Of a DNA stretch of 64,000 nt, positions 40,001-51,749 are shown piece by piece; position 1 is the stretch's first letter, and every line of letters begins with the position of its first letter. The stretch spans positions 27,924,888 to 27,988,887 of the forward strand of contig NC_063260.1 in assembly GCF_019578655.1 (NCBI RefSeq), given 5' to 3'. A program made the position numbers and the translations under genes. The DNA comes from Ricinus communis. Taxonomy: Eukaryota > Streptophyta > Magnoliopsida > Malpighiales > Euphorbiaceae. The notes under the pieces are model-generated. The model had not been told where the DNA came from, did no database searches, and saw nothing but the letters and a program-made list of their open reading frames with translations.

Positions 40001-42212
40001 ACAGAGCTTCAGCTAGGATGACAATTCTTGATATGCTAGCTCTAGCACTTGTGTCATCATTTAAATTGGCATCTTGGTTAGTCGCATGACATGTACAACG
40101 ACCTGTTCTATAATGACCAGATAATATACAAGATCTCTCATGTCCGGACAGGTTCTCAAAACGGCTTCCTAGTCGCTGAAGAGCACCGACCTACAGTATT
40201 CAATAGCCATTAAAACAGGTAACAGAGGCAAAGCAGATGGCAAAGGGATAGTATGGAGTCCAAGTAATGGGTCACTTTTATATCCTTACAGCTAAAAGAA
40301 GTTTCAGACATCAGGTAAGCAGAACGCAGAACATATTAAATCTAGATAACCCAATGGAAAAGATTTTGGTCCAAGTTATGTCCCAAATAATGCCAAATGG
40401 TTGGCAAGCCGAACACTACATGTACAGGCACTAATGTAGAATGATCCAAGCCAAAGATGCTGTGTTTGTGTCATGAAAATATGTGTTACAAAAACTTGAG
40501 TAATTACTTAGTGCAGGGATGTACAAACCTGAGATCGTATTCTTCTCCTCCGTTCAAGAAAGTTTGACCTATGTTCCAATAAGTCATGATACCTGGACGC
40601 TCTTGATCGTGTAGTTTCCAGCTCATGATCATGAGTGCTGCTAGAAGGAGGATATGTGGTTGGTGAGTTTAGACCATCGCCTTCAGATTCTGATACCCTT
40701 GTTTCACCACCCAAGGCTTGTCTCCCAATAACCTGAAAGACGTCTCTCAATTGTCTCTCTTGTTGCAAAGGACAAGATGTGACATCAGATAGTGATGATC
40801 GACGAAGAACTCTATCACGAAGTCTTCCCACACTAAGGGTTCTGCTAAAACGAACATTACTATCAGCAGGTTCTTGTGCTCCAGTTCGCCTATCAGACAT
40901 TCTAGTCTCAAAACTATCTGAATCACTAAAAATTCTCGGAGAATGTGAGGTTCCATCGATCCACACTCTGGTGCTACCTCCTTCTCTCCGTGCATCATGA
41001 CTAGAAGAAATTGTCTGATTACCTCGATTGTTGTCCAAGGAATCAGATGCCCCATTGTTAGGCTGCAAACTGGGATCAGTGTCTTCATGGTACACTCTGT
41101 GGGTTCTGTTGATCAGGGATGCAGGCAGCAAATCACTACTTTGTTGAGCTCCGTTTCCATCAATGACACCATTGCCAGATCTTGGATGAAGACATATACC
41201 CTTTTTTTCATTTAGCATTTGGAGATTTGTAGAAGAGTTGCAATAACCTCTAGATGAACCTAAACTAGTGGCTCTGCTAAGTCTAAAGCTCACATTACCA
41301 GGAACAAAGCTAAATCGAGAAAGAAAGCTACTTTGAGAGGTCAAAGCTGGACCAGAAGCATCTCGAGTGGAGCTGCTACCCACCCTGGAAGCAGCATTTG
41401 TGATACTAGCTTGACGCCATTCATCCAAGTCAACATTAGAAGATACACAAGTTTCATCAGATTGTTCACCTTTAACCTTTCTGTAAGACTCAATTTTGGC
41501 CTGTTCTAATTCTCTTTTAGTCTGGCCAGTAGATGAAGCATTGCCTTCATTTTCTTTGCTCATGTGATCACAAACCTGAGGCATGAGTACTACAATCTTA
41601 GTGCTTGAGGAATTTCTAGCTAATCAAACATCTTACTGATTGCATACAAATAATTAGATGCAATAAACACAAAAAATAGAAATATCTGATAGTCATTAAG
41701 TAAAAAGCTCCCCAATTCTCTTTTCTTTTTCCCTTTCAGTAGAGTTAAGACATCAATGCGTTCTTCCTCTTTATCAGTTTCCTCTAAATTAGTTATTTAT
41801 TAATCTACAAGCATATGTGCTTCCATTGTTCAATACACAATCCAGTTGACCGGGAGATTGGAGCACATATTTAATGCAATTATGCTTATTATAATCGCAT
41901 AAAATTCAATAAGAAGAAACAATAAGAAACAATAATAATTACGAAGGAGTAAACATTCTTTTGGGAAACTCTAAAAGGTGAAAAATAACCCAAATGCAAG
42001 AACAGAGAGTTCATATACATGAATCTTAGGATAATAAAGATTGAAAATCTAAGAGGAAAAGAAGAAGGACTTACTTGGTCATTGTCACCATTGTTTCTTC
42101 TGTCTCGACACTCAGAAGGCAACCCAAGACAATAACATGAATGGAAAAGCTTAACACTACACCCTTTCCCTTTTCCGCTTGATGATGAGACTTTGCTTCC
42201 ACTTGATCCCAT
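37044..42212 (-). CDS. RING-H2 E3 ubiquitin ligase with long disordered N-terminal region
   Basis: Reading the minus strand, exons are 42212-42075, 41575-40529, 40190-39996, 39897-39743, 39104-38994 and 37104-37044, giving 568 residues. The C-terminal RING-H2 finger (about 513-559) has all eight ligands: CYIC, then C-x-H-x2-H-x2-C ([10 protein letters not shown]), then CPLC, with the E2-contact Trp in DKWLKEI. It should therefore be an active E3. The N-terminus MGSSGSK has Gly2 and Ser6, the pattern for N-myristoylation, which could anchor it to membranes. Residues 47-395 are a single Ser/Arg-rich low-complexity exon with [19 protein letters not shown] and [19 protein letters not shown], possible phosphorylation or 14-3-3 segments. 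The last intron, 1.9 kb, splits the RING codons. No gene symbol is certain. The remembered Arabidopsis neighbour of BAM8, At5g45290, is also a RING protein of this kind. Confidence 0.92.
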
Positions 42213-44057
42213 GTTTTGATTTTGCTCTCAAAAATGACACTCTTGTTACACTATTACCGCACCCACAATGACACCCATTATCCAATAATTATCTCCGGAT
42301 CTGTTACACATTATTGATACCATAATGTTTTTGAATAATGGATTCATTACATTGGATTTAATGGGGAGGGATATGTTATTATTGTAAGAAAGAGGAGTGT
42401 GATTTCAAATAGAAGGAAAGCAACGTTTTGTTGCTTCTCACTTTGTGTGCAGAGAAAATTTATTAGTGTCTTAATGAACAGGTGCCACGTCACTGCTACA
42501 AAACATATTTTCTGCACTGCTGTCCACCAAATTATTTTGGTTATATATAAATTTCTTTTTCTTTTTCTTTTTCCAGAATAAATATTGTTTTGAATTGTTT
42601 TTAAAAGAAGAACCGAATATTCTTTTTTAGACATTTTGTAAATTTTGATAAACTACAAAAGAATTCTTTAGGAATACTCATTTTCTATTTAACAATTTAT
42701 TTTATTATTTTACAATTGGTAATTTCTTTTCATTTTAATTTCCTGTTAGTTAATATACTAAAAATTTATGATCATATATTATTATATAACATCTAATTTT
42801 TATATCAAATTCTTAATTAAATAGCTTATGATACAATGAGTTATAGTCAAACTCATGGTTAATAATATTGATATATAATTTTAATTTTATAGAAAACAAA
42901 GTAAATTATTAAAATGAATTTTATAATACTTTTATAGTTATTTTTTTAAACAATTTGATAATAAACGTATTTGTGTTATTCTTTTTTAAGAAGCTTAATT
43001 CGTCGTCGTTTCAACAAAACCCTTAACTCTCACTTCTTTTGCTTCTTGCTTTTGTGATTTGAATGGCGGACACGCGAGAGCGTAGGGGAAGTCTCCGGTG
43101 GGCTTAGTGGCAAGGTAATTTTGTTTTCTACTTTGAATGGATTGAAGACAAATTCATAATTTTGTTATCGTTGCAAGCCTAGAATAACAGAATGCTTGTA
43201 GAAAAAAAAGTGAGAATTCGATGAAGCCCTAAGAAGGGGGCATGGTTGCTTTACAAGGAGGAGGATAATTGAATGGGACAAAATTAATGGAAAAAGTAAA
43301 AAATGAGCTTTTCAGATAAAAAATACTTTCTCCTTTTTGAGAATATTAGCTAACAGAATGCTAATATTCACAATTCACAACTACTTGTAGGCTTGCAAGG
43401 ACATGCTGATTGTGAATTTGTGATGCATTCACATTTGCGTTCTCACTGCTGATGCTTCTTGGATAAGATAAATGATACAGTTTGGGCAAAATGCTAATTA
43501 TCATGTAGAATGCAAGATATAATGAGAATTATTTTTTTCATCATGCAGTCAAATGAGATGCACGATATAGCTTTAGGTCTGATTCTTAAGCTATTCTAGA
43601 TCTAGACACACAACAGGTTCTTAAGTTATCAACTTGTCAATTTCATGATTGTACTAGTGCAACACTTCGCTAGTTTTCACCACCATCACCCAATGCAGTG
43701 AAAATGGCAACTTAACTGGATCATGTTGAATAGCATTTTAACATTCAGGTTATCTAGTGAGATTCATTTGGTCATTATGACTTGCAAGAATTTTACCCTG
43801 TCATAGTTTTGTACATCTAAATTAGTGGACATAGGATAGGGTCTGGTCCACACTTCAAATGCCATTGAACTTAAAATAGTATTTGAGTATCCATCTATGA
43901 GCATCATGATATTAGAAAAGTCCTTCATAGCGGTCGAGTACATTCACAGTGTTATCCTAACCATTTGACCTGTATCTAACAGGCTTTAAGATAAGAGATA
44001 GCATAGAGCTTGCCGTAGAGGATCAGAGTTTGTTAGAAGTAGAAGAAAGGTAGAAAT
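42213..44057. other. Divergent intergenic region between the RING gene and SerRS
   Basis: The left end is the RING promoter, with a CACGTCA-type ACGT element at about 42485-42493 (ccacgtcac). A/T-rich DNA follows to 42980. From about 43010 to 43113 the sequence becomes G/C-richer and ends in a caag|gtaatt donor, a likely SerRS 5' UTR exon. That exon holds a short upstream ATG frame of about 14 codons near 43063-43107. Confidence 0.45.
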
Positions 44058-47000
44058 ATGTTGGACATCAATCTATTCAGAGAAGACAAGGGCCACAACT
44101 CTGAACTCATCTGGGAATCTCAACGTCGCCGTTTTGCCAATGTTAATATAGTTGATGAGATCATTCTCCTTGACAAGGAGTGGAGGCAGCGTAATAATAT
44201 TAATTAGTCTTGTTGTTTCTATTATTGTTATTATTAGTCCTCCTCCAACTTTATTAATTTGATTTATTTTTCTGGTTTTAGGTCAATTTGAGCTCGATAA
44301 CCTCCGCAAGGATTTTAATAAGATAAACAAACAAGTTGCTAAACTCAAAATTGTAAGCATTTGTTTAATATAATACAATTTTAATTGTTGTTTACTGCTT
44401 TCTTTTTCTGATTTTGATTTATTTAATAAAAAAAGGCAGGTGAGGATGCAACTGAAATGATAAACAATACTAATGAGAACAAGCGATTGAGTGCTGAGAA
44501 AGAAGCACAAGTGCAGGAGGCTGCCTTAGCTTTGAACAAGAAATTGGAACAAGTTGGGAACCTTGTGCACGATTCTGTGCCCATTAGTAACGATGAGGTC
44601 TCTGCTTATTATTTTTGGTTTCATTTTTTTTTTCATGTTTACTCCAATCCTGAAATTGTTGCAATTACATTTGTCTATTATAAATCTCCAGGCTAATAAT
44701 TTTGTGATTCGTGTTTGGGGTGAGAAACGCTGGGAGCCTAAATTAAAAAACCATGTCGAGCTTGTTGAGTTTCTAGGAATTGCAGATACTAAGAAGGGTA
44801 TACTGATAGTTTTTAATTGATGTTAGATCTATTAATTTATTGTATACCATATTTCTACTGCATGCTTCATTTGTAATGACCAATAGGATTATGTTTTCTG
44901 CTATTATTGTTTGTTGGATTATGATGACTCAAGTATCACATGGAAGTTTTCTGTCATCCATTTTTGTATTGGCTCTGTTCTTTAACTTATGCTGATGTTT
45001 TTCGTAGCCATAGCCATGATGGAAAAACTATCGTGATTGAATTTCTTCTATTAATATCTGTTGCTCTTATTATTGGAATTTTTCTTGGTAGTTTGTTGGC
45101 TATGTAAAACTTTTTCGAATGCTGATATGCTTGAAATGATTAGGTGCCAATGTAGCTGGAGGTAGAGGCTACTATTTGAAAGGGGCTGGTGTACGACTTA
45201 ATCAAGCATTGATCAATTTTGGGCTAGATTTTTTGGAGAAAAGGGGTTACACAGCCTTGCAGACTCCCTTTTTCATGAGAAAAGACGTTATGGCAAAATG
45301 TGCTCAGTTAGCACAATTCGATGAAGAACTTTACAAGGTGAAAAGCTTTAGCTTATGATATTTTATATCCTTGAAACAACCTTCACATGTATGTGTATTT
45401 TTTTTTTTTTTTGGTACTTCAGTTACTCCTAGATGTGAAGTTCAGTAACTTGGTATTTGATAGGTGACTGGTGAAGGAGACGACAAATATCTAATTGGTA
45501 CAGCTGAACAGCCACTCTGTGCTTATCATTTAGATGATTGGATCCATCCCTCACAGCTACCAATCAGGTTATACTTGTAACAATTGTTGGTCTGTGGGAG
45601 AATACTGTCATTGATTCATCAGCCTCATTAATTTCATTTTCTTTTTGCCAGATATGCTGGATACTCATCTTGTTTCTGTAAAGAAGCTGGTTCGCATGGT
45701 CGTGATACTTTGGGAATTTTTCGAGTTCATCAGTTTGAAAAAGTGGAGCAATTCTGCAATACCAGCCCAAATGGCAACGATTCTTGGGCCATGCATGAGG
45801 AAATGATCAAGAACTCTGAGGATTTCTACAAGATGGTAAGCATCCTTTTCTTGGAAAATTAAAGAATGTCTTCATGTCTTATTGTTTTCTTGATTCTTGG
45901 TTTCGGAAAAAGCATAACAGATTCCAATTGAACATGGCTGGCTCTTTACCTGGCACCTGCCATAAGATTAGGAACATGAACAGTAGCTTCTGAAAACAAT
46001 TCTGGGTTTTGTATACAAGGCAATGCCTCATTGTTGGTATGCTAATAATCTCATTTCAATGACAAATTATATGAGTGTTCTGACAGTTTTCTCCTCAAAC
46101 AGCTGAACATCCCATACCAAGTTGTGGCTATTGTTTCTGGTGCTTTAAATGATGCAGCTGCAAAGAAGTATGATTTGGAAGCGTGGTTTCCTGCCTCAGA
46201 AACATGCAGAGAGTTGGTCTCCTGTTCAAATTGCACAGACTACCAATCAAGAAAGTTAGAAATACGATATGGGCAGAAAAAGGTAGGTCTTGCACACTTC
46301 TTTTCTCCCCCATGGTCTCATTAATAATCAAACAATTGTTAAGTTTCTCATATTCTGTTGGCTGTTTTGTGCTTGGTTGCAGAGCAATGAGCAGGCAAAG
46401 CAATATGTTCACTTGTTGAACTCTACCCTCACTGCAACTGAGAGGACCCTTTGCTGCATCCTTGAGAATTACCAGAAGGAAAATGGCATAGAGATCCCAG
46501 AACCTTTGAGAGTGTACATGGGCGGAGTATCTTTTCTCCCTTTCCAGAACAACGCATCTACAGAAGGCAAGGGGAAGAAATTTAAGGCCTAACCACGTCC
46601 TTGTAAAACCTAAAAACAGAATTCTAGTATGGGTGCCATTTGGTCAAGATTCAGCTTAAGAAAACTGAATTTTGAAGGGAACTTTTTTCAGTCATTTCTC
46701 ATACTATTTCTTTGACACAGATATAGAAGCCTCTTGTAACTGCAGGTTATTTTTACTTCTTTTTCTTTTTCCTTTAAAATCTTGTCAAATGCTTGCAGAA
46801 TTGTGTTTAAGCTTATAGAAAAAAAGTATATTTTATTTTCTTTAGACATGGTCGTGAATCAAAATGCTTTGACGTCTTCTTGTGCGATTTTCTTTCTTTA
46901 TTTATTTATTTAACTAATCCTTTTTATCTTTTTGTCCGTTTTGGCTTTATTTATTTAGTTTTGCTTTGTCAGGATTTAATAGTGAGTAAAAAGAAACGAG

Positions 47001-47064
47001 CTCTAAGGTAGGTCTAGTCGTAGATTTGAACAGCCGAACATCATAGTAGACAGTAAGATTCTTC
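43941..47064 (+). repeat. Tandem duplication unit A (SerRS copy 1 with flanks)
   Basis: Similarity with unit B starts at least at cattcacagtgtt (43941). It continues through all SerRS exons and introns and the 3' flank to taagattcttc ending at 47064. Duplicated introns and flanks show that this was a genomic DNA duplication, not retroposition. Confidence 0.85.
44058..46592 (+). CDS. SERRS: Cytosolic-type serine-tRNA ligase, tandem copy 1 (open but altered at conserved sites)
   Basis: Seryl-tRNA synthetase charges tRNA-Ser and tRNA-Sec with serine. Exons are 44058-44190, 44282-44352, 44436-44597, 44692-44797, 45144-45337, 45464-45567, 45652-45835, 46103-46282 and 46383-46592, joining to 447 residues, the usual length. 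The N-terminal tRNA-binding coiled coil covers about 1-110 ([19 protein letters not shown]). The class II core follows, with [11 protein letters not shown], motif 2 ([19 protein letters not shown]) and motif 3 ([18 protein letters not shown]). Motif 2 should read F-R-x-E. Here residue 266 is Cys (TGT, 45677-45679). Other departures from the wording I expect are GTAEQ for [13 protein letters not shown] for SWEMHEEM and KGAGVRL for KGDGVRL. The frame and splice sites are otherwise sound. It may be transcribed yet impaired as a synthetase. A broken copy lies 2 kb downstream. Confidence 0.88.
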
Positions 47065-48070
47065 TTTTATTTTTTATTTTATTTTGGGGCTGAAAACACT
47101 AGTTGAAGATTGCCATGTAATCATAAAGAATGTTTACAGGAATAAAATGACAGGATAATACATCAATCATCGGGTTCATGCAAAATTTATCTGAAAATGG
47201 TAGAAGACTGATCAAACATAGAAGTTCCATCTCTGCTTGTGAATAGAATACTCATCTTACAATCCTTCTCATACGCGGCCAAAGAATCTCATTATCCCGG
47301 TCGACGCAATTTCTTGGACCCTGGATCTTCAACATCCTTCAGCTGGTAATAGTGAGGGGCACAGTATTTTCAGCTCAATTACCTGCCTCCTGTACTCCTT
47401 GGTAGTAAGAACCAACTCATGGTATATAACCCAACTTGGGAACACCTGAGACGACCCTGAGCTGGGGTCTGTCTCAGGATGTTTCCCTGTTCTGTAAGAC
47501 CCATTGTTGGTAGCCTTGCAGCTTGAGGAAAAAGCCAGACTTTATGAACTTCTTTATGGCATCTAAATCATTGGGATTGGATATCACCCCAATTTCAACC
47601 CTTTCCAGAAGGCCTCCAATTGATCTCGTATTATACCTGAATATAATTTTTTCATTATATCATTGCGTTGAGTGGTTAGATTCCTTCCAAGAATTACAGA
47701 TCTTGAGAAGAGATCTGCACCAAGTTATTTATCCTTTGGACGATAGAATATTGAATTTCCAAATAGAAAGCATAGCAGCAATAGAAATGATCGCATCTAG
47801 ACATTTATACTCGTCAGAAGCAACAATCACTTTAGTTTTGCTTTAAACATGGGATCGAGTGGGAACTCCGCCATTCTTCTACCGACTTTGGTGAGCTCAC
47901 TATGTTTATTCGGAAACACTTCCCTGGACCTGTTAGTCCAGACCGGCTTGCAAGTTGCATAGCTGAGCTTTTGATGTAGGCGTTACTATAGCAAAAGATT
48001 CCATACCTGTCCTTGAGTTACATGGTTTCATCTTGCAAAAGCCAAGTCCGACTCACCAAGGAAATCTGTC
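47065..48070 (-). pseudogene. Decayed intronless copy of a DEAH-box (PRP2/DEAH1-like) RNA helicase
   Basis: On the minus strand, fragments follow the order of the C-terminal half of the splicing helicase PRP2/DEAH1: GFCKMKPCNSRTGMES (about 48045-47995), SRSGLTGPGKCFR (about 47955-47915), ELTKVGRRMAEFPLDPM, VASDEYKCLDAIISIAAML, IFYRPKDK, SWKESNHSTQ, GLLERVEIGVISNPNDLDAIKK (part), VFPSWVIYHELVLTTKEY (part) and PHYYQLKDVEDPGSKK (about 47340-47295). They are joined by frameshifts, stop codons and internal deletions, for example between KCFR and ELTKVG. No introns interrupt about 0.8 kb. A 3' UTR-like stretch ends in an A-rich tail (T-rich on the + strand at about 47063-47085), exactly where the SerRS flank similarity stops. 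This suggests a processed retrocopy. It cannot encode a working helicase. Confidence 0.8.
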
Positions 48071-48457
48071 ATATATATCAGGACAGTCTTTTCTGATCGT
48101 GCAGTCTTCAAAACGAATGGAGTAGAAAAGGAGAAGGAAAAGGAAAAATCAAAATATCTAAACAAAAGAAAGAATAGGTAAAACAAAAACAGTGGAGAAT
48201 ATGGAGATTGACGTATTCTTTAGGGTTTCCCTTAATTGGAAAGGAGGAGGAGTAGAGAGACCTGTACAAATAGACATGAAAATTATTCACAAAGGTTCGA
48301 GCAATAACTAAGTACACCTGACTTATCGCTAAAGAAACTTACCTAGCATTGATTCCTAATCAGAATAGGATTCATCCCTAATTAAATGGACCGGAAATCC
48401 TGTTTATTTTTTACTTCCTTTTAGGGTTTTTAACTGGTGAGCAAGTTTCAAGTTGAC
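48071..48457. other. Unassigned segment between the helicase relic and SerRS unit B
   Basis: No coding sequence is recognised. The segment is A-rich with aaaggagaaggaaaagg near 48126, and it does not match the flank of SerRS unit A. Confidence 0.4.
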
Positions 48458-51400
48458 CATTCACAGTGTTGCCCATCTAACCATATTTAGAAATTTGAAA
48501 TTGACCTGTATGAATCTATTATCTAACAACAGGCATTCTTAGAAGCGTAGAAGAAGAATAGAAATATGTTGGACATGAATTTATTCAGAGAAGAAAAGGG
48601 GCACAATCCTGAGTTCATCCGTGAATCTCAGCGTCGCCGTTTTGCCAATGTCGATATGGTCGACATTCTCCTGGACAAGGAGTGGAGGCAGCGTAATATA
48701 TCATATCAATTATTCTCTTATTCTTAATGCTGCTATCGTTCTTGTTTTGCCTAATTTAAGTTTTTTTTTTTTTTTTTGGGCGGGATTTTAGGACAATATG
48801 AGCTTGATAACCTCCGCAGGGATTTTAATAAGATAAACAAACAAGTTGTTGAACTCAAAACTGTAAGCATCTCTGCTGTTTAATATAGTTTGATTAAATT
48901 GAATAAATTATCTGTTTCTGATTTTGACTTCATTTGATATTTTTTTCAGAAAAAAAAAAAGAAGGCGCTTGAGGATGCAACTGAAATGATAAACAATGGA
49001 AATCAGATCAAGCGATCAATTGGCGAAAATGAAGCACAAGTGCAGGATGCTGCATTAGGTCTGAATCAGAAACTGGAACAAGTTGGGAACCTTGTGCACG
49101 ATTCTGTCCCCGTTAGTCATGATGAGCTCAGGTCTCTGCTTAAGTTTCATTCGTCGTTTCCTTTGTCGTTTTACTGAAACGATTCCTCTTTTATTATTAT
49201 TATCATTGTTGTTAGCAGGCTAATAATGCAGTAATTCAGTGATTGGGATGCGAAACGGTTCGAGCCTGAATTCGAATTAAAAAACCATGCGGAACTTGTT
49301 CAGCTTCTACGAATTGCAGATACTGTAAAAGGTATTTTTATGCACTGACAGGATCATGGCTTTGCAATATCTTTTTTTCTTTTAGAGCCATTATCAGGGA
49401 AGTTCTCTTTTTCTATCATCTGTTTGTAGATTGTAGATGCTTTTATTTTTAGCCATAGCCATGATGAAAAAACCATCTCAGTTAATTTTTTTCTATTAAT
49501 ATGTGTGCCTTGTATTATTGGAGTTTTTCTTGGTAGTTTGTTGGGTATGTAATACGGTAATTCTAATGCTGATGTGCTTGAAATGTTTAGGTGCTAATGC
49601 AGCTGGAGGTAGAGGCTTCTATTTGAAAGGTGCTGGTGTGCGACTTAATCAAGCATTGATTAATTTTGCGCTAGATTTCTTGGAGAAGAAGGGTTTCACA
49701 ACCTTGCAGACTTCCTTTTTCATGATAAAAGACATTATGGCAAAATGTGCTCAGTTAGCACAATTCATGAAGAACTTAATAAGGTTGTTAAAGCTTTTCC
49801 TTGTGATAGTTTATGTTCTTGAAACAACCTCATTCTGTATTTCTGTTTTTCTTTATTTTGTTGGGTGTACTTCGATTACCCCTAGATATGAAGTTCAGTG
49901 ACTTAGTATTGAATATGTGACTGGTGAAGGAGACGACAAATATCTAATTGCTACAGCTGAACAACCGCTCTGTGCTTATCATTTAGATGATACCAATCAG
50001 GTTATGATTTTTTTTTTAGTGATTGTTGGTCTAAGTGGCAGAAAATTATGATTGATTCCGTCGGTCTCATTTATTTCATTCTTTTGCCAGATATGCTGGA
50101 TACTCGTCTTGTTTCCGTAAAGAAGCTGGTGCTCATGGTCACGACACACTGGGAATTTTCCAAGTTCATCAGTTTGAATAAGTGGAGCAATTCTGCATTA
50201 CCAGCCCAGATGGCAATGACTCTTGGAAAATGCTGGAGGAAATGATCATCAACTCTGAGGAATTCTACAAGGAGGTATGGTAAAACTAGGACGTTTCATC
50301 ATGTCTTATTGTTTTCTAATGCGTTTCCAGTTTAACATGGCTGGCTCTTTACCTGGCAACTGCTACAAGATTAAGAATTAACCTACAGTCTCACCCAACT
50401 AGTAGTTCCTGAAAAACAATACTGGATCCTGTACGCAAGGCAAAGGACTCATTGTTGACGTGCTAATATTCTGATTCCAATGACATTAAAATATGAAGTT
50501 TTCTGACGGTTTTCTCCTCAAACAGCTGAAAACTCCCTATCGAGTTGTGGCTATTGTTTCTGGTGCTTTGAATGATGCAGCTGCAACGAAGTATGATTTG
50601 GAAGCCTGGTAACCTGCTTCAGGAAAAAACACAGAGAGTTGGTCTCCTGTTCGAATTGCACAGACTACCAATCGAGAAAGTTAGAAATACGATATGGGCA
50701 GAAAAAGGTAGGTCTTGCCCACTTCTTTTGCTCATCCGAATAGGAACTTTGCCTATTCTTTTTCTTCTTTTTTTTTTCTTTTTTCCCTCGTGGTTTCGTC
50801 AATAATCATACATTTGTTAAATCTGTCATATTCTGTTGGCTGTTTTGTGCTCGGTTCCAGAGCAATGAGCAGGCAAAGCAATATGTTCACTTGCTGAACT
50901 CTCCCCTCACAGCAACTGAGAGGACCCTTTGCTGCGTCCTTGAGAACTACCAGACGGAAAATGGTGTGGAGATCCCAGAACCTCTGAGAGTATATATGGG
51001 TGGACAATCTTCTCTCCCTTTCCATAAGAACCCATCTACAAAAGGCAGGGGGAAGAAATCTAAGGCCTAAAACTTATGCAGAAATTGAAGACTAAGTGAG
51101 CTCGTCATAGTATGCATATAGCCAAGAGTTTGGTCAAGATTCAAATTGGTAACTGTTATCTCATTTTTCTGACTACATATACATAATCAAAATGAACCTT
51201 GAAGAGGATGTTTTCCAGTAATTTTGTCATACTAATGCTATGCACACAGATGTAAAAGCACTCTCTAGGTGCAGATTCTTTTCAATTCCCTTCCTTTTTC
51301 CTTTTAAAAAGTTTGGTCATAATGCTTGCAGAAAATCCAAACAGACCAACTTAGACTCTCACCAACAGGACGCAACTTTCTAAGAACCATTTAAACACTA

Positions 51401-51749
51401 GCATAGAGTCGACTTCTAGAATGACTTGACGAAACCTAGTCTGCGAAAGCAAGCCCATGGCAGCATTACAGTTGCCAATGCTGAGCACAAAACCACTTTT
51501 CCAGCACCCATTTGTCTCTCAAAACGGCACCCCACCTGCAGGGCGGCCAAAAATCGTCAAACTTTTAGGTTGTAGATTTGAACTAAAAACATGAACCTGA
51601 ACCCAAAAAACAAAATGCTTTATCATGTTTTCCCTTTTATTTATTGTAACTTATTCATTAGGACTTGATAATAAGTGAAACGAAACAACCTCGAAGGTCT
51701 GGTCTTGGGTTTCAACAACCGAACATCATAATAGCCAATAAGATTCTTC
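48458..51749 (+). repeat. Tandem duplication unit B (SerRS pseudocopy with flanks)
   Basis: It begins with cattcacagtgtt and runs through the SerRS pseudogene and the 3' flank to aataagattcttc at about 51749, matching unit A in order. Small insertions and deletions separate the two units. Confidence 0.82.
48566..51070 (+). pseudogene. Serine-tRNA ligase pseudogene (tandem copy 2)
   Basis: All nine exon regions of the neighbouring SerRS gene are present in order, but the frame is broken many times. Exon 1 (48566-48692) carries an in-frame six-base loss. After exon 3 an extra ctcag displaces the donor. Exon 4 has TGA at 49240-49242. Exon 5 has a one-base deletion near 49766. The exon 6 acceptor reads tat instead of tag near 49914, and 20 bases are missing near 49992. 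There are TAA stops at 50179-50181 and 50610-50612. The last exon stays close to the functional wording ([25 protein letters not shown]). The motif-2 Arg codon CGT is still present at 50116-50118. No functional ligase can be made. Confidence 0.93.

Noticed and set aside
40747..41215. Open frames on both strands inside the RING gene's large exon
   Set aside because: They are shadows of the 349-codon coding exon on the minus strand.
49503..49901. 132-codon open frame in the second SerRS copy
   Set aside because: It is intron read into a pseudogene exon and ends after the one-base deletion. It is not a separate gene.
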